64,000 bases of DNA from the NCBI GenBank assembly GCA_965247225.1, contig CBDFGT010000017.1:124001-188000 (forward strand), read 5' to 3'. The translations under genes were made by a program, and so were the position numbers. Position 1 is the stretch's first letter, and the number at the start of each line of letters is the position of its first letter. This DNA comes from CBDFGT01 sp965247225 (GTDB lineage: Bacteria; Pseudomonadota; Alphaproteobacteria; Rhizobiales; Rhizobiaceae). This document shows positions 28,311 to 37,175 of the stretch, one piece after another. Below the pieces are notes generated by a model. It worked only from the letters and a program-made list of their open reading frames with translations. It ran no database searches and was not told where the DNA came from.

Positions 28311-29615
28311 ATGTCCAATATATCCCATTCCACCAACGCCTTTTTCAGCCGTTCTCTGGCCGATACCGATCCGGATATTTTCGGTGCCATCGAAAAGGAG
28401 CTGGGTCGTCAGCGTCATGAGATCGAGCTGATCGCGTCCGAAAACATCGTGTCGCGCGCTGTTCTGGAAGCCCAGGGGTCGATCATGACCAACAAATATG
28501 CGGAGGGCTATCCCGGCAAGCGCTATTATGGTGGTTGCCAGTTTGTGGATATTGCCGAAGAACTGGCCATTGAACGCGCCAGGAAGCTGTTTGGCGTGGA
28601 ATATGCCAATGTTCAGCCCAATTCCGGCAGCCAGATGAACCAGGCCGTGTTTCTGGCACTGTTGCAGCCCGGCGACACTTTCATGGGGCTGGATCTGAAT
28701 TCCGGTGGTCACCTGACGCATGGTTCGCCGGTCAATATGTCCGGCAAGTGGTTCAATGTTGTCTCCTACGGCGTGCGTGAAGGCGATAACCTGCTGGACA
28801 TGGACAAGGTTGCCGAAGATGCACGCAAGCACAAGCCAAAGCTGATCATTGCCGGTGGCACCGCCTATTCCCGCATCTGGGACTGGAAGCGGTTCCGTGA
28901 AATCGCCGATGATGTCGGTGCCTGGCTGATGGTTGATATGGCCCATATTGCCGGTCTTGTTGCAGGTAACCAGCATCCCTCGCCATTCCCGCATTGCCAT
29001 GTTGCCACGACAACAACCCACAAGTCGCTGCGCGGCCCGCGCGGCGGCATGATCCTGACCAATGATGGCGATCTGGCCAAAAAGTTCAATTCCGCGGTGT
29101 TCCCCGGTCTTCAGGGTGGCCCTCTGATGCATGTGATTGCCGCAAAGGCCGTGGCTTTCGGGGAAGCCCTGCAGCCTGAATTTCAGGATTATGCAGCCCA
29201 GATCGTCAAGAATGCCAGGGCCCTTTCGGAAACGCTGGTCTCCGGTGGTCTGGATATCGTCTCGGGCGGCACGGACAATCACCTGATGCTGGTGGATCTG
29301 CGCAAGAAAAATGCCACAGGCAAGCGGGCCGAAACAGCGCTTGGCAGGGCCTATATCACCTGCAACAAGAACGGCATTCCGTTTGATCCTGAAAAGCCGT
29401 TCGTCACCTCCGGTATCCGCCTTGGCACACCGGCCGGCACAACACGCGGCTTCAGGGAGGCGGATTTCCGCGAAATCGGCCATCTGATTGTCGAGGTTCT
29501 GGACGGATTGAGGATTGCCAATTCCGACGAGGGCAATACGGTTGTGGAAGCCGGTGTCCGTGACAAGGTCATGGCCTTGACAGGGCGCTTCCCGATGTAT
29601 CCCTATCTGCCATAA
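28311..29615 (+). CDS. glyA: Serine hydroxymethyltransferase
   Basis: PLP enzyme that interconverts serine and glycine and charges tetrahydrofolate, feeding purine and methionine synthesis. 434 residues. The N-terminal RQRHEIELIASENIVSRAVLE and NKYAEGYPGKRYYGGCQFVD are the family's entry motifs; the PLP lysine is Lys238 in TTTTHKSLRGPRGGMIL. AGGAG at 28299-28303 fixes the start, ruling out the longer frame to 28206. It is followed by nrdR, as is common in alphaproteobacteria. Confidence 0.97.
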   Translation: MSNISHSTNAFFSRSLADTDPDIFGAIEKELGRQRHEIELIASENIVSRAVLEAQGSIMTNKYAEGYPGKRYYGGCQFVDIAEELAIERARKLFGVEYANVQPNSGSQMNQAVFLALLQPGDTFMGLDLNSGGHLTHGSPVNMSGKWFNVVSYGVREGDNLLDMDKVAEDARKHKPKLIIAGGTAYSRIWDWKRFREIADDVGAWLMVDMAHIAGLVAGNQHPSPFPHCHVATTTTHKSLRGPRGGMILTNDGDLAKKFNSAVFPGLQGGPLMHVIAAKAVAFGEALQPEFQDYAAQIVKNARALSETLVSGGLDIVSGGTDNHLMLVDLRKKNATGKRAETALGRAYITCNKNGIPFDPEKPFVTSGIRLGTPAGTTRGFREADFREIGHLIVEVLDGLRIANSDEGNTVVEAGVRDKVMALTGRFPMYPYLP

Positions 29616-29742
29616 CGCATGTCGCGCAAAAATGTGCAGCGGTTTTGCGATAACGACATGCGTAAAGCAAAGGCTTGAAGCATGGAAAGCGAATGTTCAA
29701 GATCGCGACGCGCGTAAATGGATTGGTCGACAAGGAGACGCG

Positions 29743-30225
29743 ATGCGCTGCCCTTTTTGCGGTTCGGAAGATACGCAAGTGAAAGATTCACGTCCTGCGG
29801 AGGATTACACCACCATCCGCAGACGTCGGATATGCCCTGATTGCGGAGGTCGGTTCACGACTTTTGAGCGCGTGCAGCTGCGCGAATTGATGGTTGCCAA
29901 AAAAACCGGACGCAAGGCTCCCTTTGACCGGGAAAAACTGATGCGATCCTTCGAGATTGCGCTGCGCAAGCGTCCGGTGGATCGCGACCGCATCGAGCGG
30001 GCGGTTTCCGGAATTGTGCGAAGGCTGGAAAGTTCGGGTGAGAACGAAATTTCATCGGAAGAAATTGGCCTGCAGGTGCTGGAATCCCTGAAAACACTCG
30101 ATGATGTAGCCTTCGTGCGCTACGCCTCGGTCTATCGTGATTTTTCCCATGCGGAAGATTTTGAAAATGTCATAGCGGAAATCAACGCCAAGATCTCGAG
30201 AGATCCGGGGCTCGACAGGCAGTAA
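29743..30225 (+). CDS. nrdR: Transcriptional repressor NrdR
   Basis: 160-residue nucleotide-sensing repressor of ribonucleotide reductase genes. The zinc ribbon MRCPFCGSEDTQV...RRRICPDCGGRFTTFER is complete (four Cys) and is followed by the ATP-cone (VAKKTGRKAPFDREKLMRSF to YASVYRDF). AAGGAG at 29732-29737 sets ATG 29743. In related genomes ribD, ribE and ribH follow and end at nusB; here they do not. Confidence 0.96.
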   Translation: MRCPFCGSEDTQVKDSRPAEDYTTIRRRRICPDCGGRFTTFERVQLRELMVAKKTGRKAPFDREKLMRSFEIALRKRPVDRDRIERAVSGIVRRLESSGENEISSEEIGLQVLESLKTLDDVAFVRYASVYRDFSHAEDFENVIAEINAKISRDPGLDRQ

Positions 30226-30305
30226 TCCCTCGGGTCGGTTGCATTTGGCAATATGAAAGGATGGCCCGATATGCGGCCAGACTTTCAGGTTTCTGTCGTG
30301 TTTTT

Positions 30306-30338
30306 GAAGCTCCCCGGCCTGCGGGGAGCTTCCTGTTT
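30306..30338. terminator. Terminator between nrdR and the opposing secreted-protein gene
   Basis: A 10-bp perfect stem, GAAGCTCCCC with GGGGAGCTTC (30306-30315 and 30323-30332), is flanked by T runs on both sides (TTTTT before, CTGTTTG after). It can act in both directions. Confidence 0.8.
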
Positions 30339-30366
30339 GTGGAAGTCCACGTATCGAACGCCGCAA

Positions 30367-30666
30367 TCACCGTACATAGACCGAAGCCGAACCGTCAGAG
30401 AACTTTTGAATCTTCACAACGTTGTTCAGCTCCACGTTCTTTTCCTTCAGGGCGTCAACCAGGCTGGGATCGGACTTGAGGGAAGACTGTGCGGAGGCGA
30501 TTTCGTCATGGCTCAGGCTTTCAAGGCTGCTTTTGAATGCCGTGTCATCTACCGACTGTACCAGCGTTACGGAAACGCGGGCCGGAGCATTGCTTGCATG
30601 AGAAATGCCTGCAAAAGACATGGCTGCAGCTGCTGTAAAGGCGAGAACTTTTGATGTATTGTTCAT
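30367..30666 (-). CDS. Small secreted protein of unknown function
   Basis: 99 residues from ATG 30666 (GGAG six bases upstream). A signal peptide (SKVLAFTAAAAMSFAGISHA) precedes a mature part of about 75 residues with VSVTLVQSVDDTAFKSSLES and DALKEKNVELNNVVKIQKFS, ending SASVYVR. No cysteines are in the mature part; likely a small periplasmic protein. I do not recognise the family. The upstream 150 bases are much more AT-rich than the rest of the window, which is unusual. Confidence 0.75.
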   Translation of the reverse strand: MNNTSKVLAFTAAAAMSFAGISHASNAPARVSVTLVQSVDDTAFKSSLESLSHDEIASAQSSLKSDPSLVDALKEKNVELNNVVKIQKFSDGSASVYVR

Positions 30667-30778
30667 TTTCATCTCCATAATGTTTGTATATATTGCAGTA
30701 GAAGTATTTTCCCTGCTTGCATAATAAATATATGTTTGTTCTTGCTCGTTTTCAATCTGTATTGTATTTCTCGATGTT

Positions 30779-31348
30779 TCATTGTTGACTGTTTTGTAAC
30801 TGAATGTTTCTTGTATGTATTTTTGAAAACACGGCAGATTTGCGCAACATGATGACAGGGCCTTTATAATCCGTCCGCGCAACCTCTTTGAACCCGAATT
30901 TTTCCGCAAGGCGCAGGCTTGGACCATTCATGGGGCAGATGATGCTGCTGTAGCTGAGGGCAGGGTGGGCTTTGGCGGCCCAGTCCATGGCGGCAGACAC
31001 CGCTTCCCGGGCATAGCCCTTTCCATCCTGTTCCGGAAGCATGCCCCGGCCAGTTTCGAGGGTTCCTTCAATGGAGGGTTCAAATGCACGATGCATGTCC
31101 TTGAAGCCTGCTTCACCGATCAACTGACCGCAAGCCTTTTCCTCAAGACCCCGGAAGCCAAATCCGGGAAGCCGCCAGTGGCCTTCTGTCCTGATCAATC
31201 TCGACCAGCTTGCTTGGCGCGTGACGGGCTTGCCGGAAATATAACGCACCATCGCCTCGTTCTGCCAAATTGCGGCAATGCGGTCGAAGTCATCAAGCGC
31301 CAGGGCACGCAGGATCAGGCGTTCAGTCTCAATACGCGGGCAAAGCAT
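30779..31348 (-). CDS. GNAT family N-acetyltransferase (RimJ/RimL-like)
   Basis: 189 residues. Begins with the family entry IETERLILRALALDDFDRIAAI and has the acetyl-CoA loop region EQDGKGYAREAVSAAMDWAA and the C-terminal NGPSLRLAEKFGFKEVARTDYKG. The target may be a ribosomal protein or a small molecule. The 3' end lies in the AT-rich stretch before the small secreted protein gene (113-base gap). It occupies part of the interval where relatives carry riboflavin genes. Confidence 0.88.
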   Translation of the reverse strand: MLCPRIETERLILRALALDDFDRIAAIWQNEAMVRYISGKPVTRQASWSRLIRTEGHWRLPGFGFRGLEEKACGQLIGEAGFKDMHRAFEPSIEGTLETGRGMLPEQDGKGYAREAVSAAMDWAAKAHPALSYSSIICPMNGPSLRLAEKFGFKEVARTDYKGPVIMLRKSAVFSKIHTRNIQLQNSQQ

Positions 31349-31545
31349 GGGACATCCATGATTGGCGCAGGGAAAACGAAACAGAAATAACGCTGCGTAT
31401 CTGACCCTTGCAATGGGAAAATGCAGGGTGTGACAGCAAAATCAGGGCAGACTTGCAGGAATAGTGCTTGCCATTCCGGCATGGGCGTGATTTGACCCCC
31501 GCACATCAAAACATCAGGAATCCTTCGCACAGGTCAGGATGGTCC

Positions 31546-31797
31546 ATGTCCAAAAGTTCACAGTCGCATGTGTTGAGCAGTGAAGCCCTGTCTTGCGATG
31601 ATATGGCCGATGGCTTGCTGGACGGTGCCAGATCGGTCCTGCAGGAAGCAGGTGCAATTCCAAATGGCATTCGCACACTGGACAATGAAGGACAGGCCTG
31701 GGCGCAGGCGAAGAAACCGGAAAGGGACAGGGGCGGTTTTGCTGCCCGTATCCCTTTGACAATGATAGCGCTTAAAGCAAAACTCGGCGGCGAATAA
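31546..31797 (+). CDS. Small hypothetical protein upstream of nusB
   Basis: 83 residues from ATG 31546 behind AGGAT. No signal peptide and no recognised domain; LSCDDMADGLLDGARSVLQE is probably helical. The stop codon overlaps the nusB ATG (TAATG), so translation is coupled and the gene probably belongs to the nusB operon. This coupling is the main support that it is real. Confidence 0.6.
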   Translation: MSKSSQSHVLSSEALSCDDMADGLLDGARSVLQEAGAIPNGIRTLDNEGQAWAQAKKPERDRGGFAARIPLTMIALKAKLGGE

Positions 31798-32279
31798 TGA
31801 CGAAAGACATCAGCGAGACAGGGATAAAGACGGCAAACCAGCGCGGCGCTGCACGATTGGCGGCAGTTCAGGCGTTGTATCAGATGGACGTGGGCGGTAC
31901 AGGCGTTCTGGAAGTCGTGGCGGAATATGAGACCCATCGTTTGGGCCAGGAAGTGGACGGCGAGCAATATCTCAAGGCGGACGCATCGTGGTTCCGTTCC
32001 ATTGTTGCAGGTGTGGTGCGCGATCAGGAAAAGCTTGATCCGCTGGTCCGCTCTTCCCTGCTGGAAGACTGGCCGCTGTCACGTCTGGATACGACCTTGC
32101 GGGCCATTTTGCGCGCCGGAGCTTTTGAGCTCACCGAACGCAGGGATGTGCCTGTGGCCGTGATTGTTACGGAATATATGGAAATTGCACTGGCCTTCTT
32201 TGGTGACGAAGAGCCGAAGCTGGTCAATGCCGTGCTGGATCGCATTGCCAAAATTGTGCGTCCCGACCAGAAGAAATAG
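31797..32279 (+). CDS. nusB: Transcription antitermination factor NusB
   Basis: 160-residue RNA-binding factor that joins NusE (S10) on boxA to aid rRNA transcription. Family segments seen: RGAARLAAVQALYQMDVGG, WFRSIVAGVVRDQEKLD, LEDWPLSRLDTTLRAILRAGAFEL and LVNAVLDRIAKIVRP. It starts at the TAATG overlap with the preceding small gene. In Brucella-like genomes nusB closes the ribDEH block; here those genes are missing upstream. Confidence 0.96.
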   Translation: MTKDISETGIKTANQRGAARLAAVQALYQMDVGGTGVLEVVAEYETHRLGQEVDGEQYLKADASWFRSIVAGVVRDQEKLDPLVRSSLLEDWPLSRLDTTLRAILRAGAFELTERRDVPVAVIVTEYMEIALAFFGDEEPKLVNAVLDRIAKIVRPDQKK

Positions 32280-32312
32280 CATTCAGGTGTGAAGCAAGGA
32301 CAGCCAAAGGCC

Positions 32313-33536
32313 ATGGCAGAAGAGACAGGACTGGATTTAGAACTTCGTCTCGCGAAGCGCAATGTTTTGCTTTTGACCATGGCACAGGCCATAGTGGGTT
32401 CCGCAGCCCCGGTCAGTTTTGCTGTGGGTGCACTGGCAGGCTACCAGTTGCTGGGCGATGACAAGTCGCTGGCAACAGCCCCGCTGACCGGATTCAACAT
32501 TGGTACAGCCATTGGAGCCATTGTCATTGCTGCCGTTTCAAAGGCCCTTGGCCGCCGCAACAGCTTCATGGTGGGTGCCCTGCTTGCGGCTTTGGGTGGC
32601 ATACTGGCCGCAATCGGCCTGTTTCGTGCGCAATTCTGGCTGTTTACGGCAGGGGTTGCCATCGTGGGTATTTCTGGCGGCTTTGCCCAGAAGATCCGGT
32701 TTGCCGCCGCCGATGCATCCCCCTCGTTTTTCAAGCCCGCTGCCATATCCTGGATTCTGGCGGGTGGTATCGTATCTGCCATTCTGGGGCCGCAAATCGC
32801 CATCCTGACCAAGGATCTGTTTGAGCCGGTCATGTTTGCAGGTGCTTTCCTGTCCTTTGTTCCCTTGGCCATTTTTGCCATGATCGTGCTGTCGGCGCTG
32901 AAACTTCCGGAACTTGTGTCTTCAAGCCCGTCAGGAGAAAAACGGGTTCCCAGACCGTTACGCGAGATCGTCACCACGCAGCGTTTCATTACAGGCATGG
33001 TCTGTGGTATTTCCACTTATGCACTGATGACCTTCATGATGACCGGTGCACCGCTGGCCATGGTGGTGGGGTGCGGCTTTTCCAGTGACCTGTCAACTTT
33101 GGGCATCCAGTGGCATGTGCTGGCCATGTTTGCGCCGAGTTTCTTTACCGGCAGGCTGGTGACGCGCTTTGGTGCGGAAAAGATTGTCGCAGCCGGCCTT
33201 TTCATCCTGATGGCGTGTGCGGTTGTTGCCCATGCCGGTATTGAACTCTGGAATTTCTGGGGTGCGCTGATCCTGCTGGGTATAGGCTGGAATTTTGGCT
33301 TTATCGGCGCCACATCCATCATCGCCTCCAGCTATCGCCCGGAAGAGGCCGACAAGGTGCAGGGATTTCACGATATTATCCTGTTCAGCACAGTGGCCTG
33401 CGCCTCCTTTGCCTCCGGCAAGGTGTTCAATGCATTTGGCTGGAACGCCATGAACCTTCTGATCTGGCCGGTGACCCTGTTCTGTCTGATCATGCTGGGA
33501 ATTCTTGTCAAAAAACAGGCAGTTCGCGCCCGCTGA
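32313..33536 (+). CDS. MFS transporter
   Basis: Twelve-helix carrier of about 407 residues with the loop-2 region SKALGRRNSFMVGALLAALGG and later TGRLVTRFGAEKIVAAG. A YajR/NarK-like polytopic pattern but the substrate is unknown. Two starts are possible: ATG 32313 (chosen) or GTG 32289; neither has an ideal ribosome site. It follows nusB by 33 bases in the same direction, the order seen in related genomes. Confidence 0.88.
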   Translation: MAEETGLDLELRLAKRNVLLLTMAQAIVGSAAPVSFAVGALAGYQLLGDDKSLATAPLTGFNIGTAIGAIVIAAVSKALGRRNSFMVGALLAALGGILAAIGLFRAQFWLFTAGVAIVGISGGFAQKIRFAAADASPSFFKPAAISWILAGGIVSAILGPQIAILTKDLFEPVMFAGAFLSFVPLAIFAMIVLSALKLPELVSSSPSGEKRVPRPLREIVTTQRFITGMVCGISTYALMTFMMTGAPLAMVVGCGFSSDLSTLGIQWHVLAMFAPSFFTGRLVTRFGAEKIVAAGLFILMACAVVAHAGIELWNFWGALILLGIGWNFGFIGATSIIASSYRPEEADKVQGFHDIILFSTVACASFASGKVFNAFGWNAMNLLIWPVTLFCLIMLGILVKKQAVRAR

Positions 33537-33743
33537 CAATGTGGCTTTGCTCGCTTCCACAAAAAAGCGGCCTGAGCGTTTGTCCGTTCACTTTTCCCGT
33601 GGCCGGGGCTTGACGGCCCATGGATATTGCCCACAATCTACCCGCATGCGCCGCGAAAGTTTCCGCAAGGGATTCTGTAACGGGCGTCTGGGAGTTGCCG
33701 CAGGAGGGAGAGAGCTTGCGGCTCAATGGGAGGAATGAGCGGA

Positions 33744-35894
33744 ATGACCATCTTGTTTGGCGTTATCGCATGCGGGTTGCTTTCGGTGGTCTATGCCATC
33801 TGGGCAACACGATCAGTCATGGCGGCTGATCAGGGCAATGCCCGTATGCAGGAGATTGCAGGCTTTATCCGGGAAGGGGCGCAAGCCTATTTGACCCGGC
33901 AGTACAAAACCATCGCTGTTGTGGGCGTCATCGTGTTTGTCGGTGCCTGGGTGTTGCTCTCGGCAACATCGGCATTCGGATTTCTGATCGGTGCGGTCCT
34001 GTCCGGTGCCGCCGGTTTTATCGGCATGCATGTCTCGGTTCGCGCCAATGTGCGCACAGCCCAGGCGTCCGCGTCCAGCCTGTCGGCAGGTCTTGATATT
34101 GCTTTCAAGTCCGGTGCCATCACCGGCATGCTGGTGGCCGGTCTGGCCCTTCTGGGCGTTTCGCTCTATTACTACATTCTCACCGGGCCGTTCGGTCTTG
34201 CGCCGGTCAACGGTGTCATGCCGCGTGAAGTGATTGATGCGCTTGTCTCGCTGGGCTTCGGTGCGTCCCTGATCTCCATTTTTGCCCGTCTTGGCGGCGG
34301 GATCTTCACCAAGGGTGCAGATGTCGGCGGCGATCTGGTCGGCAAGGTTGAGGCCGGAATTCCGGAAGATGATCCGCGCAATCCCGCCACCATTGCCGAT
34401 AATGTCGGCGACAATGTCGGCGATTGCGCCGGGATGGCGGCGGACCTGTTTGAAACCTATGCCGTGTCCGTTGTGGCCACCATGGTACTGGGTTCGATCT
34501 TCTTTGCCGGTTCGCAGTTCTTTGACAGTGTAATGGTCTATCCGCTGGCCATCTGCGGCGCATCGATCATCACCTCGATTATCGGTGCATTCTTCGTCAA
34601 GCTCGGGCCTGACGGCAATATCATGGGTGCGCTCTATCGCGGCCTGATTGTCACGGGTGTTCTGTCCGTCATCGGCCTTGGCGGCGCAACATCGCTCACC
34701 ATCGGCTGGGGCAGCATCGGCACTGTGGCCGGTATCGACATTACCGGAACCAACCTGTTTATCTGCGGTCTGATCGGTCTTGTGGTGACCGCCCTGATTG
34801 TGGTGATCACGGAATATTATACCGGCACCAACAAGCGTCCGGTCAATTCCATTGCGCAGGCCTCCGTCACCGGCCACGGCACCAACGTGATCCAGGGGCT
34901 TGCGGTTTCCATGGAATCCACAGCCCTGCCGGCGATTGTCATTGTTGGCGGTATCCTGTCAACCTACCAGCTGGGCGGCCTGTTCGGCACAGGTATTGCG
35001 GTGACCGCCATGCTCGGCATTGCCGGCATGATTGTGGCGCTCGACGCCTTCGGCCCTGTGACCGACAATGCCGGTGGTATCGCCGAAATGGCGCATCTGC
35101 CGCCGGAAGTGCGCAAGTCAACAGATGCCCTGGATGCTGTCGGCAACACCACAAAGGCTGTGACAAAGGGCTATGCCATCGGGTCTGCAGGTCTTGGTGC
35201 ATTGGTGCTGTTTGCTGCCTATTCAAACGATCTGCAATATTTTGCCGCCAATGGCGACAAATTCCCGTATTTTGCCAATATGGGCAGCATCTCTTTTGAT
35301 CTGTCCAACCCTTACGTGGTGGCCGGTCTGATCTTCGGCGGCCTTATCCCCTACCTGTTTGGCGGTATCGCCATGACAGCCGTGGGCAGGGCCGCGGGCT
35401 CTGTGGTGGAGGAAGTCCGTCGCCAGTTCAGGGAAAAACCGGGTATTATGGCCGGCACGGAAAAGCCGGATTATGGCCGCGCCGTGGATATGCTGACCAG
35501 GGCGGCGATCCGGGAGATGATTGTTCCGTCCCTGCTGCCGGTTCTGGCCCCGCTGGTGGTCTATTTCGGTGTTCTGCTGATTTCCGGCTCCAAGGCATCA
35601 GCCTTTGCAGCCCTTGGTGCGTCGCTTCTGGGCGTCATCGTCAACGGCCTGTTCGTGGCCATTTCCATGACATCCGGCGGCGGTGCCTGGGACAATGCCA
35701 AGAAGAGTTTCGAGGATGGCTTTACCGACAAGGACGGTGTGAAGCATATGAAGGGTTCGGATGCCCACAAGGCATCTGTAACCGGGGATACGGTGGGTGA
35801 CCCCTACAAGGATACAGCCGGACCAGCCGTCAATCCGGCCATCAAGATCACCAATATCGTGGCGCTGTTGCTGCTGGCCATTCTGGCGCATTGA
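33744..35894 (+). CDS. hppA: Membrane proton-translocating pyrophosphatase HppA (K+-independent type)
   Basis: Pumps protons while hydrolysing pyrophosphate. About 716 residues and some 16 helices. Substrate motifs GGGIFTKGADVGGDLVGKVE and DDPRNPATIADNVGDNVGDC are intact. GNTTKAVTKGYAIGSA carries Lys and Thr at the positions that, by published work on this family, mark K+-independent proton pumps. ATG 33744 has GGAGG nine bases upstream; in-frame ATGs at 33726 and 33735 are less well placed. Confidence 0.96.
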   Translation: MTILFGVIACGLLSVVYAIWATRSVMAADQGNARMQEIAGFIREGAQAYLTRQYKTIAVVGVIVFVGAWVLLSATSAFGFLIGAVLSGAAGFIGMHVSVRANVRTAQASASSLSAGLDIAFKSGAITGMLVAGLALLGVSLYYYILTGPFGLAPVNGVMPREVIDALVSLGFGASLISIFARLGGGIFTKGADVGGDLVGKVEAGIPEDDPRNPATIADNVGDNVGDCAGMAADLFETYAVSVVATMVLGSIFFAGSQFFDSVMVYPLAICGASIITSIIGAFFVKLGPDGNIMGALYRGLIVTGVLSVIGLGGATSLTIGWGSIGTVAGIDITGTNLFICGLIGLVVTALIVVITEYYTGTNKRPVNSIAQASVTGHGTNVIQGLAVSMESTALPAIVIVGGILSTYQLGGLFGTGIAVTAMLGIAGMIVALDAFGPVTDNAGGIAEMAHLPPEVRKSTDALDAVGNTTKAVTKGYAIGSAGLGALVLFAAYSNDLQYFAANGDKFPYFANMGSISFDLSNPYVVAGLIFGGLIPYLFGGIAMTAVGRAAGSVVEEVRRQFREKPGIMAGTEKPDYGRAVDMLTRAAIREMIVPSLLPVLAPLVVYFGVLLISGSKASAFAALGASLLGVIVNGLFVAISMTSGGGAWDNAKKSFEDGFTDKDGVKHMKGSDAHKASVTGDTVGDPYKDTAGPAVNPAIKITNIVALLLLAILAH

Positions 35895-35913
35895 CACGGA
35901 AGCTGGATCAAAT

Positions 35914-35947
35914 GAAAAACCCGCCGGAAACCATGCCGGCGGGTTTG
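35914..35947. terminator. Bidirectional terminator between hppA and bamE
   Basis: A 10-bp perfect stem, AACCCGCCGG (35918-35927) with CCGGCGGGTT (35936-35945), around AAACCATG, has T-rich sequence after it and an A run before it, so it ends transcription from both sides. Confidence 0.88.
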
Positions 35948-35972
35948 GTATACAGGATCTGTGATGGCCGTA

Positions 35973-36476
35973 TCAGGTCGTGCCACCAAATGCGCTCTGG
36001 ATAGCCGATTTGCCGATACCCGTGCCACCTTGCAGCAATTGCTGCAGGAAGGTCAGTTCACGTCCGCCTGTCGGCGTGGTCCGCGCAATCATGTCAAACA
36101 CCTTGCCTTCTTTCAGGCCATAGCGCTTGATATCAGCAACGACACCGTCCTTGTCAAAATACACCGCCATCACGGTTTGCTCGATCAGCTTCGGTTTCAT
36201 GAAAGCCACAGGGCGGCTGCGCTTTTGGGAAATATAATAGAAAACCTCGTTGTCAAACGTGGCTGTGGCGGAGGGTGAGCCAAGCGAAAGAAGAACCTGT
36301 TCACGTGAGGATCCAACAGGTGCCAAAGCCAGTGTTTCGTCGTCCGCCACAAAGCCGCTCTGCATCACGGTACCGGTGGTGCAACTGGTCAGTGCGGCAC
36401 TTGCCAGAAAAACAGCCATAGCGGTGCTGAAAACAAATTTCGTTCCGGTCTTGAAAGTCCGCCGTGTCAACGACAT
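35973..36476 (-). CDS. bamE: Outer membrane assembly lipoprotein BamE (SmpA/OmlA)
   Basis: Lipoprotein of about 167 residues; the lipobox LTSC puts the lipidated Cys at residue 32. The SmpA/OmlA domain follows: VGSSREQVLLSLGSPSATATFDNEVFYYIS and FDKDGVVADIKRYGLKEG. It is part of the BAM complex that inserts outer membrane proteins. A short tail after the domain is common in Rhizobiales. Start MSLTRRTFKTGTKF is at 36476. It diverges from the CBP3-like gene with a 140-base gap. Confidence 0.9.
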   Translation of the reverse strand: MSLTRRTFKTGTKFVFSTAMAVFLASAALTSCTTGTVMQSGFVADDETLALAPVGSSREQVLLSLGSPSATATFDNEVFYYISQKRSRPVAFMKPKLIEQTVMAVYFDKDGVVADIKRYGLKEGKVFDMIARTTPTGGRELTFLQQLLQGGTGIGKSAIQSAFGGTT

Positions 36477-36616
36477 CTCCCTTGATGTTGGTAAACATGC
36501 CGATGGCACAAACGCCATTGCAATTCCTGAATGCTTCGGTAAACCACCTTTAACAATCATGCAACAAGCCGATCACCCTGCAGGGATGATCAGAGCGGCC
36601 ATAGTCAGGCATTTTT

Positions 36617-37162
36617 ATGATATTTCATCTTTTCAGGAAAAAAAACAACAATAAAGCCATTGTTGAAAGGCAATATGCCCTTTTGACCGCTGCTGCCAGG
36701 CACCCGGCCCTGTATCTTGATTATGCTGTGCCTGATACCGTAATGGGCCGGTTCGAGATGCTCTCGGCTGTTCTGATCCTGTATTTTCGGCGCACGGGAA
36801 ATGCTGCCATCAGTGCCCGCGAAATTGCTCAGGAAATTGTCGATGCCTTTTTCGAGGACGTGGATCATTCCATCCGGGAGCTGGGGGTAGGGGATCTGAG
36901 CGTTCCAAAGCGGATGAAAAAGCTGGCAGGCATGTTTTATGGACGGCTGGAATCCTATTCTGCTGCATTGGACATGTCTGACAGCCAGAAGCTGGCGGCA
37001 GCGCTGGTGCGCAATATCTATCCGGATGCAGGGGAAACAGCACCGGATATGTCAAACCTTGCCGTGTATTTGATTCTGGCAGAATCAGGGCTTAAGAACG
37101 TGCCGGAAGAGACGATGGCTGAAGGGGCTGCTGATCTTCTCCTGCCTGCGCCGCTGTCTTGA
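36617..37162 (+). CDS. Ubiquinol-cytochrome c chaperone (CBP3 family)
   Basis: 181 residues of the CBP3/UQCC1 family (PF03981), which assists assembly of the cytochrome bc1 complex. Family segments are ARHPALYLDYAVPDTVMGRFEML, EIAQEIVDAFFEDVDHSIRELGVGDLSVPKRMKKLA and FYGRLESYSAAL. It is followed after 13 bases by the DUF177 gene and then plsX-fabH, a conserved alphaproteobacterial order. Confidence 0.93.
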   Translation: MIFHLFRKKNNNKAIVERQYALLTAAARHPALYLDYAVPDTVMGRFEMLSAVLILYFRRTGNAAISAREIAQEIVDAFFEDVDHSIRELGVGDLSVPKRMKKLAGMFYGRLESYSAALDMSDSQKLAAALVRNIYPDAGETAPDMSNLAVYLILAESGLKNVPEETMAEGAADLLLPAPLS

Positions 37163-37175
37163 TAAGGAGCCTGTG

